Source: Cryomorphaceae bacterium
GTDB taxonomy: Bacteria > Bacteroidota > Bacteroidia > Flavobacteriales_D > Crocinitomicaceae
DNA length: 12,369 bases
Direction of reading: 5' to 3'
Assembly (NCBI GenBank): GCA_027485365.1
Contig: JAIXRD010000263.1
Coordinates: forward strand, 1 to 12,369
The notes beneath the pieces were generated by a model, which saw only the letters and a program-made list of their open reading frames with translations, had not been told where the DNA came from and did not search any database. Below, in pieces: positions 1-7,085 of the stretch. Made by a program: the position numbers and the translations under genes. Each line of letters begins with the position of its first letter. The first letter of the stretch is position 1.

Positions 1-56
1 GATGCTTGCCACGGTGCGTCTTCTAAGTATGAGGCTAATTCTAAGGTCCAATACAT
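1..56 (-). CDS. DUF2795-family protein, 5' end only
   Basis: Only the first 18 codons and two bases of the next lie in the window; the gene continues off the left edge. The visible N-terminus is MYWTLELASYLEDAPWQA, which I recognise from memory as the start of the short (about 70 residue) DUF2795 proteins common in Bacteroidota. Their function is not established. The start is supported by a consensus promoter whose -7 box ends 31 bases upstream of the ATG, giving a leader of roughly 25 bases. The gene lies downstream of the cobalamin adenosyltransferase on the same strand but has its own promoter. The family call rests on 18 residues only, so it is likely but not certain. Confidence 0.7.
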   Translation of the reverse strand, partial: MYWTLELASYLEDAPWQA

Positions 57-161
57 TATTTCTTATTTTGTTGAGTGTTATTTTCGGCAAAAGTAAATTT
101 TATTTTAAATCTACCAAATGAAAATGAATATTTTGATGATTATTTAATCCAAATCGGTGGT
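57..161. other. Intergenic region upstream of the DUF2795 gene
   Basis: This AT-rich gap lies between the stop of the adenosyltransferase gene and the DUF2795 start. It holds the consensus promoter described separately. A short GATT/AATC inverted repeat is visible around 137-148, but it is too weak to call a terminator. I see no other gene here. Confidence 0.6.
88..118 (-). promoter_or_regulatory. Bacteroidota-type promoter for the DUF2795 gene
   Basis: Read on the minus strand, a TTTG box (115-118) is followed after exactly 19 bases by TACTTTTG (88-95), a full match to the TAnnTTTG -7 element of Bacteroidota primary-sigma promoters. Transcription would start near position 83, about 25 bases before the ATG at 56. 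This is the best promoter match in the window. Confidence 0.75.
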
Positions 162-710
162 TTAGCGGTTTGGTTCCCACTTAACTTCCTCTTTTCCAAA
201 TTCTTGTAAAATAAAACGTGCAAGTATGAATAAATAGTCACTTAAGCGATTAATATAGGTTATTTCATGTGTGAAACGGCGAGTTTCTTCATCCATTTCA
301 ACAATTCTTCGTTCTGCTCTTCGACAAACACACCGTGCGATTTGAGCATATGAACTTGTCGGATGACCTCCAGGTAAGATAAAATGCTGCAAGGCCTTTA
401 AGTTAGAATCCATATCATCCATCCATTGTTCTAATTGATTGATTGCATTAGATTCAAGTTCCGGTAAGGCCATCTTGGTTCCTTTTTCCGCGGTTGCCAA
501 ATGAGAACCAATAACAAATAATTGATTTTGAATAATTGTTAATTGACCTTGGGTTTCTGAGTTCAGGAAGGTATCCCTCAATAAACCCAGGTGTGAATTG
601 AGTTCATCCACTGTCCCGTATGCTTCAATTTGTGCATCTGATTTTTTTACACGAACACCACCTATTAATCCGGTGGTTCCATCATCGCCTGTTTTGGTAT
701 ATATTTTCAT
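162..710 (-). CDS. pduO: PduO-type cob(I)alamin adenosyltransferase
   Basis: This cytoplasmic enzyme transfers the adenosyl group of ATP to cob(I)alamin to make adenosylcobalamin. At 182 residues it has the usual single-domain length. The PduO signatures are in order: the ATP-binding N-terminus TKTGDDGTTGL (5-15), GTVDELNSHLG (32-42), FILPGGH (110-116) followed by an Arg-rich helix with R126, R130, R131 and R134, and NRLSDYLFILARF (154-166). It starts 11 bases after the ispH stop, so the two are probably cotranscribed, although the pathways are unrelated. The start is the first ATG and brings the TKTGDDG motif to its normal place near residue 5. No adenosylcobalamin-dependent enzyme lies nearby. 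The family call is secure; the symbol pduO is by type (also used: cobO or MMAB-like). Confidence 0.93.
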   Translation of the reverse strand: MKIYTKTGDDGTTGLIGGVRVKKSDAQIEAYGTVDELNSHLGLLRDTFLNSETQGQLTIIQNQLFVIGSHLATAEKGTKMALPELESNAINQLEQWMDDMDSNLKALQHFILPGGHPTSSYAQIARCVCRRAERRIVEMDEETRRFTHEITYINRLSDYLFILARFILQEFGKEEVKWEPNR

Positions 711-721
711 TCGTTCTATCG

Positions 722-1942
722 TTAAAATGTTGCGCGTTGCATGGCCTCTTCAATGGTGCATGGTTCTTGTAATAATTCTAATATTCTCATCATGACGCGA
801 TCCACAATGGCGTCCGGACAAGAAGCACCTGAAGTAATTGCAATGTTGAGTAGCTTGTTTGAGGGTAAAAATTCGCGTTCTTCAATCGTTTTACTATGAA
901 TGTTAAACGACCGTACCAAATTTGTACTAACAAGCTCGTCAGCCCCTTTAATAAAAAAGGTTGGTATGGTTTTTTCCAGGATTTCAACTAAATGTGTCGT
1001 ATTTGAACTGTTGTAACCGCCCACTACAATGGCCAAATCCGGGGAGGTTTCAGCAAGCGCATAGGTACTTGATTGATTATCATTAGTCGCATAACACAAG
1101 GTATCCCTTGTATCTGCCATATGAGTTTTAATAGCTGCTTCGCCGTATTTTTGGATGAGCACACCGCGCAGGTAATCTGTAATTTCTTGCGTTTCCGATG
1201 CCAACATGGTCGTTTGGTTCACCACACCGATTTTGTTTAGATGCAATTCCGGTGAAAATCCAGGAGAGTATTTGCCGTCAAAGTATGTGTAGAATTCCGC
1301 TGTCGATTTTTTTCCATTCATTACTTCCCCTAAAAATTCAGCTTCAATCATGTCTTTTATCACTAACGATGCGGCCGTTTGATTGCTGCGAGAAAATGTA
1401 GCTCGAGTTTCTTCGTGGTCGTATTTACCATGGATGATGATGGTATGGTCGGTTTCTCCAAGTTTTTGTGAACGATTCCATACTTTTTCAACAAAGGGAC
1501 AGGTGGTATTGTATGAATCAATGTTTGCTCCAGTGGCGCGGATTTCTTCGGCTATTGCTACAGTCGTTCCAAATGCTGGAATAATAACAATGTCATTCGA
1601 CGTAAGTTCCGAAAATGGAATCAGCTGTTCTCCATCAGGCGTTTGAAGAAACTTAATGCCTTGCGCCAATAAATCTTCATTAACGTCTGGATTATGGATC
1701 ATTTGACTCAATAAGAAAATCCGTTTGTCAGGATGCTCTTGAATTGCTTTATAACTTTTTTCAATGGCATTTTCCACGCCATAACAGAACCCAAAATGTC
1801 GGGCAATGATGAACTCTACCTTAGAGAATTGTAAGCGAGTAGGACTGAAATCTTGCTTTCGTGGATCATCCAATTTTCTTCTTGCCTTCACCTTCGAAAT
1901 AATCGGAGAACGGTAAAATGCAGGGATTTCAAATTGCTTCAT
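722..1942 (-). CDS. ispH: 4-hydroxy-3-methylbut-2-enyl diphosphate reductase (IspH/LytB), long type
   Basis: This is the last enzyme of the MEP isoprenoid pathway: it reduces HMBPP to IPP and DMAPP with a [4Fe-4S] cluster. The three cluster cysteines are visible as C53 (GFCYGVENAI), C148 (NTTCPFVEKVW) and C375 (TSGASCPDAIV). The HN pair H83-N84 and the H176-E177-E178 stretch (HGKYDHEET), which carries the conserved histidine and catalytic glutamate, are present. At 406 residues it is longer than E. coli IspH (about 316). It has an N-terminal extension of about 40 residues and the HGKYDHEET form of the active-site loop typical of the cyanobacterial/plant-like branch, which also occurs in Bacteroidota. 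It is first in a probable two-gene unit with the cobalamin adenosyltransferase. A TATCTTTG box 38-45 bases upstream is the likely -7 element. Confidence 0.96.
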   Translation of the reverse strand: MKQFEIPAFYRSPIISKVKARRKLDDPRKQDFSPTRLQFSKVEFIIARHFGFCYGVENAIEKSYKAIQEHPDKRIFLLSQMIHNPDVNEDLLAQGIKFLQTPDGEQLIPFSELTSNDIVIIPAFGTTVAIAEEIRATGANIDSYNTTCPFVEKVWNRSQKLGETDHTIIIHGKYDHEETRATFSRSNQTAASLVIKDMIEAEFLGEVMNGKKSTAEFYTYFDGKYSPGFSPELHLNKIGVVNQTTMLASETQEITDYLRGVLIQKYGEAAIKTHMADTRDTLCYATNDNQSSTYALAETSPDLAIVVGGYNSSNTTHLVEILEKTIPTFFIKGADELVSTNLVRSFNIHSKTIEEREFLPSNKLLNIAITSGASCPDAIVDRVMMRILELLQEPCTIEEAMQRATF

Positions 1943-1979
1943 AGTTTCCTAACAAGATTTAGGGATTATTTGTTTTAAA

Positions 1980-1987
1980 CAAAGATA
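1980..1987 (-). promoter_or_regulatory. Candidate -7 element for ispH
   Basis: On the minus strand this reads TATCTTTG, a full TAnnTTTG match, and would give a leader of about 32 bases before the ispH ATG. No TTG-type -33 box is found at 17-23 bases upstream, because that position falls inside the terminator hairpin of the preceding gene. The call is therefore only moderate. Confidence 0.45.
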
Positions 1988-2019
1988 AAAAAGAAAAGGC
2001 TACCGTTTCCGATAGCCTT
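1984..2019 (-). terminator. Intrinsic terminator after the DUF4139 gene
   Basis: The hairpin has a 7-bp stem (AAGGCTA at 1996-2002 pairing with TAGCCTT at 2013-2019), one mismatch, two further pairs and a four-base loop. On the minus strand it is followed by a T-rich run (TTTTCTTTTTT, overlapping the foot of the stem). It begins five bases after the stop codon of the DUF4139 gene. The T-tract runs into the candidate ispH -7 box. Confidence 0.85.
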
Positions 2020-2024
2020 GTTTC

Positions 2025-3707
2025 TTATAAATCGACTTGTTGATCTTTTGGGTGTTTTACCTTGTAGGAGAACTCAAGTTTCTTATTCTCTCCAGGTTTT
2101 AATTTATACTCCCATTCAAGAATACCATTTCCTGGAAGCTCTCGAGCGAAGTCTTTCTCTAATAATTCAATCGTTATATCATTGTTAGTTGTCATAGGAA
2201 CTTGATCTTGGATGATTAGTTGAATCGTCGAAGATTTATTGTTCTGCACTTCGATTTGGTACGAGAAAGTACGCTCACGCTTATCTTGCACGACCTTATC
2301 TTTCGATTTTTGTTTCAGCAAGGTCCGCTTAACCACAATGTTCGGATCTTTGCCAAGTGACAAGTTTAAGGTGTCATCCATGCTGGTTGGATCAAGATAC
2401 GTTTCTCCTATGTAGGAACCGTCGAAGAAGATGTTTGCGCTCGCTGGAACCAATTGTAATTCATCTAACTTAGTCATTTGGGCTACCAAATATACCCCTG
2501 GATCTACCTTCGGTACAGAGTAATATTTAAATGTGGTATTCAAATCACTGTTTTTAATGAGCACTAGATTTTTCTCGTTGTTTGATTTAATCGAATAGGG
2601 AAGATCAATTTTAAATTCAGCAGCGATTAATTGATGCACTACGGTTGTGAATTGATCGGCGCCTAAGGCAGCTTTATCTTCTAGATTCTTATTCTTTGCA
2701 TCATCTAGGAAATATCCTTGATTAAATGCGGCTTGAGGGATTGCTCTTGCACCTCTTATACTGATTTCTTCAAGCTCCTGTCTTTGTCTATATGCATAAT
2801 AGTCAATGTACCAAGGATTTAACTCGGGTTTTGTCTTGTTTGCATACGGATTATTCGTTGAAATATTCAATTTTATATTATCCCAATCAATCCCAGAATT
2901 TTGGAATACTTGTGCTTTATAGGTCAAGGAGATTTTGCCCGTTTGTGAGTCGCTTCGGATGTCATATAAAGGAACCCAACCGGCTTGAGATACTAAATAA
3001 CTGAAGGATATTTTTCCTGATGCCGCTTCAGATGCAGATAAGGTAATTACCACACGAGGAATTGGCGCATACTTTTTAGCATCATAGGTTTGATTCTGAT
3101 AATTCTGCAGATTATCATAGCGCACTTGTAATCGCTGCTGCACTTTTTCTTTATCTTTTTTCTTCTTTTCTAAGGCCAATAATTTCTTATTGATTTCATT
3201 CATTTTGTTTGTGTAGTATTCAACCGTTTGCTTTAACAGGTTGATCGAATCATTCACTTTACCAGAACCTCGCACCGCACCGTTCATAGAAATGATATTC
3301 TGCGCGGCCTTGTAAATGGCAATTTCATCTTGAATTTCTTTTAAATCGAATCCGAGTAATTCCAATGAATCGGATAGTTGTGCCATTTCTTTGACAATTT
3401 TAGCTGGAATGCCTTCGTTGACCTTGACTTCCGGTTGTGGATAGAATAAGGTGTATTTGGAGTCAATGATTACCACATTTCCTGTAGCTTTTACTTGCAG
3501 TGATTTAGGATCAATGTAGGAACTGATTCCTTCGATGCTAATTTCTGTTATTCCTGCTTTAATGGTGTAGGAAGCCTTGTGGTGTAATTGTGCCCCTTGA
3601 GAATAAACGGTTGCTTCGTTTAAGGTTGATTTAATCAGTTCTTTTTCATTGGCTAGAAGGAATGTGCCCAGTACGAGCGAACAAACCAAGGTCATTATTT
3701 TATTCAT
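2025..3707 (-). CDS. DUF4139 (MuiA-like) exported protein
   Basis: This 560-residue protein fits the mucoidy-inhibitor-A-like family (DUF4140 plus DUF4139), whose biochemical role is not established. An N-terminal signal peptide (about residues 1-19, cleavage near LLA-NEKE) implies export. Residues about 25-130 match the DUF4140 type, with the opening 'STLNEATVYSQGAQL' as in other members. Residues about 150-205 are charged and predicted by eye as a coiled coil (a KKKKDKEK stretch at 181-188). Residues about 218-555 are the beta-rich DUF4139 part, including the conserved 'YLVSQAGWVPLYDIR' stretch (237-251) and a C-terminal 'GILEWEYKLKPGE'. Between beta segments lies a low-similarity insert (about 300-350) with ELEEISIRGARAIPQ. 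It lies 59 bases downstream of glmM on the same strand and ends in a strong terminator. Which polysaccharide or envelope process it serves cannot be told from here. Confidence 0.85.
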   Translation of the reverse strand: MNKIMTLVCSLVLGTFLLANEKELIKSTLNEATVYSQGAQLHHKASYTIKAGITEISIEGISSYIDPKSLQVKATGNVVIIDSKYTLFYPQPEVKVNEGIPAKIVKEMAQLSDSLELLGFDLKEIQDEIAIYKAAQNIISMNGAVRGSGKVNDSINLLKQTVEYYTNKMNEINKKLLALEKKKKDKEKVQQRLQVRYDNLQNYQNQTYDAKKYAPIPRVVITLSASEAASGKISFSYLVSQAGWVPLYDIRSDSQTGKISLTYKAQVFQNSGIDWDNIKLNISTNNPYANKTKPELNPWYIDYYAYRQRQELEEISIRGARAIPQAAFNQGYFLDDAKNKNLEDKAALGADQFTTVVHQLIAAEFKIDLPYSIKSNNEKNLVLIKNSDLNTTFKYYSVPKVDPGVYLVAQMTKLDELQLVPASANIFFDGSYIGETYLDPTSMDDTLNLSLGKDPNIVVKRTLLKQKSKDKVVQDKRERTFSYQIEVQNNKSSTIQLIIQDQVPMTTNNDITIELLEKDFARELPGNGILEWEYKLKPGENKKLEFSYKVKHPKDQQVDL

Positions 3708-3721
3708 ATGTCAAAATTTTA

Positions 3722-3751
3722 AACCCTTTACACGTGTAAATGAAATGGGTT
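3722..3751. repeat. 14-bp perfect palindrome inside a larger imperfect hairpin
   Basis: TTTACACGTGTAAA (3727-3740) is its own reverse complement. AACCC (3722-3726) and GGGTT (3747-3751) extend it into a larger hairpin with a six-base bulge on one side. It lies in the 59-base gap between the glmM stop and the DUF4139 start, 20 bases upstream of the latter ATG. It could be an operator for a dimeric regulator, or a weak attenuator/terminator for glmM, since TTTAAAATTTT follows on the minus strand. Confidence 0.55.
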
Positions 3752-3766
3752 CAATCTGGTGATGAA

Positions 3767-5158
3767 TTAGTTTATAATCGCTTGAATTTCAGTGATTATA
3801 CGTTTTGCAAGGGCATCTGCTGCTTCGGCATTTTTACTTTCAGAATATATGCGAATTATCGGTTCGGTATTGCTTTTTCGCAAATGAACCCATTCTTTTC
3901 CAATGTAGATTTTTACGCCATCTGTGGTATCAACTTCCTCATTTGAGTAGTTGCTAGCCATTTTGCTTAGAATTTCATCTACATTGACGTTTGGAGTTAA
4001 TTCTATTTTATTCTTTGAAATGGTATATGCGGGATAATTGTCTCGTAATTCAGATACCTTGCATTTTTTTTCTGCTAAGTGGCTCAAGAAAAGCGCAATA
4101 CCAACTAAGGCATCCCGTCCGTAATGCGACTCAGGATAGATGATTCCACCATTTCCTTCACCGCCAATGACTGCATGTATGGCTTTCATTTTTTCTACCA
4201 CGTTAACTTCTCCTACTGCAGCAGCGGCATACGATTGTTTATGCCAATCTTCGGTTACATCACGTAAGGCGCGTGTAGAAGATAAATTTGAAACAGTGGC
4301 TCCCGGAGTTTTTGAAAGCACATAATCTGCAACAGCTACGAGCGTATATTCTTCACCGAACATGCTGCCGTCCTCGCAAACCATCGCCAAGCGATCCACG
4401 TCAGGGTCCACGGTAATACCAAGATCGGCTTGGGTGGACTTTATTTCATTGGAAAGATCTCCAAGATGTTCAGGAAGTGGTTCTGGATTATGCGGAAAGT
4501 GTCCTGTGGGTTCACAGTATAATTTGGTGATTTGAGTAACACCAAGGGCATTCAATAAGGCTGGGACAAAAATGCCACCTGACGAATTTACCGCATCCAC
4601 AACTACCTTGAAGTTTGCCGCGGCAATCGCGGAACAATTCACTAAGGGTAAAGCGAGTATGGAATCGATGTGTTTGCTTAGGTAGCTATCATCGTGCGTA
4701 AGTGTTCCGAGCTCATCTACGGATGCAAAATCAAATGTTCCTGCCTCGGATAATGCTAAGACCTCTGCGCCAGCTTGGGCAGATAAAAACTCTCCGCGAT
4801 GATTTAATAGCTTTAGGGCATTCCATTGCTTCGGATTGTGCGAAGCGGTAAGAATAATTCCGCCTTGAGCTTTTTCTAAAGGTACGGCAATTTCTACGGT
4901 AGGAGTTGTGGAAAGTCCCAGGTCGATTACGTGAATTCCCAAACCAATCAAGGTATTTGCTACTAAGTTTGAAACCATCGAACCAGAAATGCGCGCATCT
5001 CGACCAATTACAACGCGTATGGTTTGATCAGCTGATTGATTTTTTAACCATGTACCATAAGCCGCTGCAAAAAGTACAGCATCGATAGGGGTAAGGTTAT
5101 CACCGGCCTGGCCTCCGATTGTTCCACGAAATCCAGAAATTGATTTTATTAAAGTCAT
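3767..5158 (-). CDS. glmM: Phosphoglucosamine mutase / phosphohexomutase (GlmM-like)
   Basis: This alpha-D-phosphohexomutase interconverts 6- and 1-phosphosugars; the GlmM reaction (GlcN-6-P to GlcN-1-P) feeds UDP-GlcNAc and the cell wall. All four active-site segments are present: the phosphoserine loop TASHNP (104-109, S106), the Mg-binding loop DPDVDR (251-256), the sugar-binding loop GEGNGG (333-338) and the phosphate-binding loop RKSNTEPIIRIYSE (427-440). The length, 463 residues, is normal. The GEGNGG form of the third loop is like the archaeal and Bacteroidota branch rather than E. coli GlmM, so phosphomannomutase or phosphoglucomutase activity cannot be excluded from sequence. It starts four bases after the ribH stop, so it is cotranscribed with ribH and the TPR gene. 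Confidence 0.88.
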   Translation of the reverse strand: MTLIKSISGFRGTIGGQAGDNLTPIDAVLFAAAYGTWLKNQSADQTIRVVIGRDARISGSMVSNLVANTLIGLGIHVIDLGLSTTPTVEIAVPLEKAQGGIILTASHNPKQWNALKLLNHRGEFLSAQAGAEVLALSEAGTFDFASVDELGTLTHDDSYLSKHIDSILALPLVNCSAIAAANFKVVVDAVNSSGGIFVPALLNALGVTQITKLYCEPTGHFPHNPEPLPEHLGDLSNEIKSTQADLGITVDPDVDRLAMVCEDGSMFGEEYTLVAVADYVLSKTPGATVSNLSSTRALRDVTEDWHKQSYAAAAVGEVNVVEKMKAIHAVIGGEGNGGIIYPESHYGRDALVGIALFLSHLAEKKCKVSELRDNYPAYTISKNKIELTPNVNVDEILSKMASNYSNEEVDTTDGVKIYIGKEWVHLRKSNTEPIIRIYSESKNAEAADALAKRIITEIQAIIN

Positions 5159-5162
5159 TGGA

Positions 5163-5642
5163 TTATTTTTGAAGTTTGATCATTTGCAGCAACGCTACAG
5201 CACATTCAACACCCTTATTTCCGTGGGTTCCGCCGGAACGATCCAGGGATTGTTGTTTGGTTAGGTCTGTCAATACACAAAAACTCACGGGTTTGTTGAA
5301 CTTAAGCATTACATCCATTACACCTTGTGTTAGTCCTTGACACACAAAATCGAAATGTTTGGTTTCGCCTTGAATCACATTACCAATTACAAGGACTCCA
5401 TCAAGTTCAGGATGTTTAATAAATAGCTGCTGTGCTGCTAGGGGAAGTTCGAAAGATCCCGGAACTGATACCTTTTCTATGGATGAAATTCTAGCTTGCG
5501 TGAACACATCCATGGCGCCTTGGGCTAATGCATGCGTGATGTCTGCATTCCATTCTGACACTACGATTCCAACATGGAAAGCGGACGTGCCTTCAAGAGA
5601 TTTTGCGTTAAACGAAGAAAGGTGATGGCCTTCAGTTGCCAT
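5163..5642 (-). CDS. ribH: 6,7-dimethyl-8-ribityllumazine synthase
   Basis: This enzyme condenses 5-amino-6-ribitylaminouracil with 3,4-dihydroxy-2-butanone 4-phosphate in the penultimate step of riboflavin synthesis, and family members form pentamers or 60-mers. Family hallmarks visible are VVSEWNADIT (27-36), VPGSFELPLAAQQL (60-73), GNVIQGETKHFDFVC (87-101) with the catalytic-region H96, and RSGGTHGNKGVECA (135-148) with R135 and the NKG phosphate site. At 159 residues it is a full-length single-domain protein. The start is one base after the stop of the upstream TPR gene, and glmM follows after four bases, so the three form one transcription unit. No other riboflavin gene is in the window. 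Confidence 0.95.
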   Translation of the reverse strand: MATEGHHLSSFNAKSLEGTSAFHVGIVVSEWNADITHALAQGAMDVFTQARISSIEKVSVPGSFELPLAAQQLFIKHPELDGVLVIGNVIQGETKHFDFVCQGLTQGVMDVMLKFNKPVSFCVLTDLTKQQSLDRSGGTHGNKGVECAVALLQMIKLQK

Positions 5643-5643
5643 C

Positions 5644-6282
5644 TTATTTTCCCTTTACCGTAGATACTCTAGCAATGTATTTATCTATGGTTTTTTGATT
5701 CCCATAGTCTGGATAATCATCACGGATTCGTGTGAAATACGCTGAAGCATCTTCAAAATTCTTTGATAATTCAGCATGCAATCCCGCTTTGAATAGATAC
5801 ATTGGAGAAGTAAACTCATTGTCTAACATATCAGCAGCTTCCGCATATATAGTAGCCGCTTGATCGTATTTTTTTAATTCAGAAAGACAATCTCCTTGAA
5901 GTCCAACAGTCATTACAGACATGTAGGTATCAGAAACAGAAACATCTTCCAATTCGTTCATTGCTTGTTGGAATTGACCTTTCTTCATGTATTGGGTTCC
6001 AAGCAAGTATTGTCCAATCTCGCCACCTACGTGACCATCATATTTCTTTACAAACGGAACTAACACCTTAATGGCTTGGTCTGTGGAATCCTTTTCAACG
6101 TAGTTTAATGCAGTCCACCATCCATCATTCGCTTTTTCATCCGCAGGTGACCAAATGAGTTGACGATAACCGAGATATAAAACCAATAGCGCTATGATCC
6201 CACCTCCAATGTAGGTGTATAACTTAAATCGTTTGTCCGTATTGAATTTTTGTTTGATGTCTTCCCAATTGAGCATTTCCAT
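5644..6282 (-). CDS. Single-TM tetratricopeptide-repeat protein (YfgM-like layout)
   Basis: I start the gene at the ATG ending at 6282 (212 residues); a further ATG two codons on (6276) is equally possible. The longer frame up to 6363 would add 27 residues that reach towards the divergent vWA promoter. The protein has a short cytoplasmic N-terminus, one hydrophobic segment (about residues 22-40, YIGGGIIALLVLYLGY), then helical repeats (about 55-205) in TPR style, such as the YDQAATIYAEAADML and FEDASAYFTRIRDDYPDY segments. The layout resembles YfgM-type periplasm-facing TPR proteins. A TPR gene just before ribH is, from memory, a common Bacteroidota arrangement. The partner it binds is unknown. 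Confidence 0.82.
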   Translation of the reverse strand: MEMLNWEDIKQKFNTDKRFKLYTYIGGGIIALLVLYLGYRQLIWSPADEKANDGWWTALNYVEKDSTDQAIKVLVPFVKKYDGHVGGEIGQYLLGTQYMKKGQFQQAMNELEDVSVSDTYMSVMTVGLQGDCLSELKKYDQAATIYAEAADMLDNEFTSPMYLFKAGLHAELSKNFEDASAYFTRIRDDYPDYGNQKTIDKYIARVSTVKGK

Positions 6283-6422
6283 AATCGCGTATTTGGGTGC
6301 GAATTTACGGAATATTTCTGAAAATACTTCAATATGGCCCTGCAAGGTTGCAAGGAATTTCATCTGATCAGGAAGTGGGTCAACTTTGCACTAGAATGTT
6401 TAACCAAATAAAAAACAACAAC
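6283..6422. other. Divergent intergenic region between TPR and vWA genes
   Basis: This 140-base gap separates two divergent genes and is the longest clearly non-coding stretch after the first 161 bases. It holds the candidate plus-strand promoter near 6358-6388. I see no clear Bacteroidota promoter for the minus-strand TPR gene and no strong inverted repeat. The plus-strand leader just before the vWA ATG is A-rich, as is common for ribosome loading in Bacteroidota. Confidence 0.55.
6358..6388 (+). promoter_or_regulatory. Candidate promoter for the vWA/metzincin-like pair
   Basis: TTTC (6358-6361) lies 19 bases before CAACTTTG (6381-6388). Each box has one mismatch to the Bacteroidota pattern TTTG-N19-TAnnTTTG. 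Transcription would begin near 6393, about 30 bases before the chosen ATG at 6423. This makes the in-frame ATG at 6396 an unlikely start. No comparably good box is seen for the divergent TPR gene. Confidence 0.5.
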
Positions 6423-7085
6423 ATGAAAAAAAGAACAGTGTATCAACTCATTGTAGATCGCAGTGGGTCAATGGCAGGAATGCAACATCAGGTGATTTCC
6501 GGCTACAATGAGCAATTGCAGGCAGCGCAAGGGGTTCAAAGTAGATATCCAGATCAAGAAATTGTAATGGGTTTAAGATTTTTCGACCATAATGTTGACA
6601 ATAATGTCGCGGATTACAGGCTTGTGAATGACTTGCTTCCCTTGTCTTTGCACGATTATCAAGTTAAAGGATCAACGGCCCTTTTGGATGCGATTGGTAA
6701 ATCCATCTATGAGATAAAGACGCGTTTTGGTCACCAAATCACGAACGAGGACACGTCCGTAGTAATGATTATCATCACCGACGGACATGAAAATGCGTCA
6801 AGAATGTACACCTATGAGGATATTCGCAGAATGGTTTCTGAATTAGAAGCCACGGAGAAATGGAGTTTCACATTTATGGGGGCTGACTTAGATGCGATTG
6901 GGGCATCGAGATCTTTTGGAATTAACCCAGACAATACGCTTTCGTTTGATAAAGGAGATTATGCCAGGGTGACAAAGCACTACTTCGAAAATGCGGCCGA
7001 GTCGTACGCTAATTCGAAAGCAAATAATATCAAATCGAATAACTTTTTTAGTATCTTTAAGGACAAAGATATTCGTAAAAAATAA
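6423..7085 (+). CDS. von Willebrand factor A domain protein with intact MIDAS
   Basis: This 220-residue protein is essentially one vWA domain. The metal-ion-dependent adhesion site is complete: DRSGS (D12, S14, S16), T85 in GSTALLDA, and D120 in IIITDGHEN. vWA domains of this kind bind protein partners through a divalent metal. There is no signal peptide or membrane segment, so it should act in the cytoplasm. The C-terminus (about 195-220) is polar, ends in RKK and looks disordered. The start at 6423 opens directly with MKKRTVYQLIVDRSGSM, which puts the first beta strand where vWA domains need it, and fits the upstream promoter. The TAA stop shares its last base with the ATG of the next gene, so the two are translationally coupled. 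Small stand-alone vWA proteins of YegL/TerY type are the nearest comparison; the partner is probably the downstream protein. Confidence 0.88.
   Translation: MKKRTVYQLIVDRSGSMAGMQHQVISGYNEQLQAAQGVQSRYPDQEIVMGLRFFDHNVDNNVADYRLVNDLLPLSLHDYQVKGSTALLDAIGKSIYEIKTRFGHQITNEDTSVVMIIITDGHENASRMYTYEDIRRMVSELEATEKWSFTFMGADLDAIGASRSFGINPDNTLSFDKGDYARVTKHYFENAAESYANSKANNIKSNNFFSIFKDKDIRKK

Noticed and set aside
137..148. Terminator after the cobalamin adenosyltransferase gene
   Set aside because: The GATT/AATC stem is only four base pairs and has no T-tract.
6283..6363. 27-residue extension of the TPR protein
   Set aside because: The added residues look random and lie towards the divergent promoter region; ATGs at 6282 or 6276 put the TM segment at a usual distance from the start.
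6297..6422. N-terminal extension of the vWA frame back to 6297
   Set aside because: It would cross the candidate promoter, adds 42 residues without vWA character, and displaces the first strand; the ATG at 6423 opens directly into the domain.
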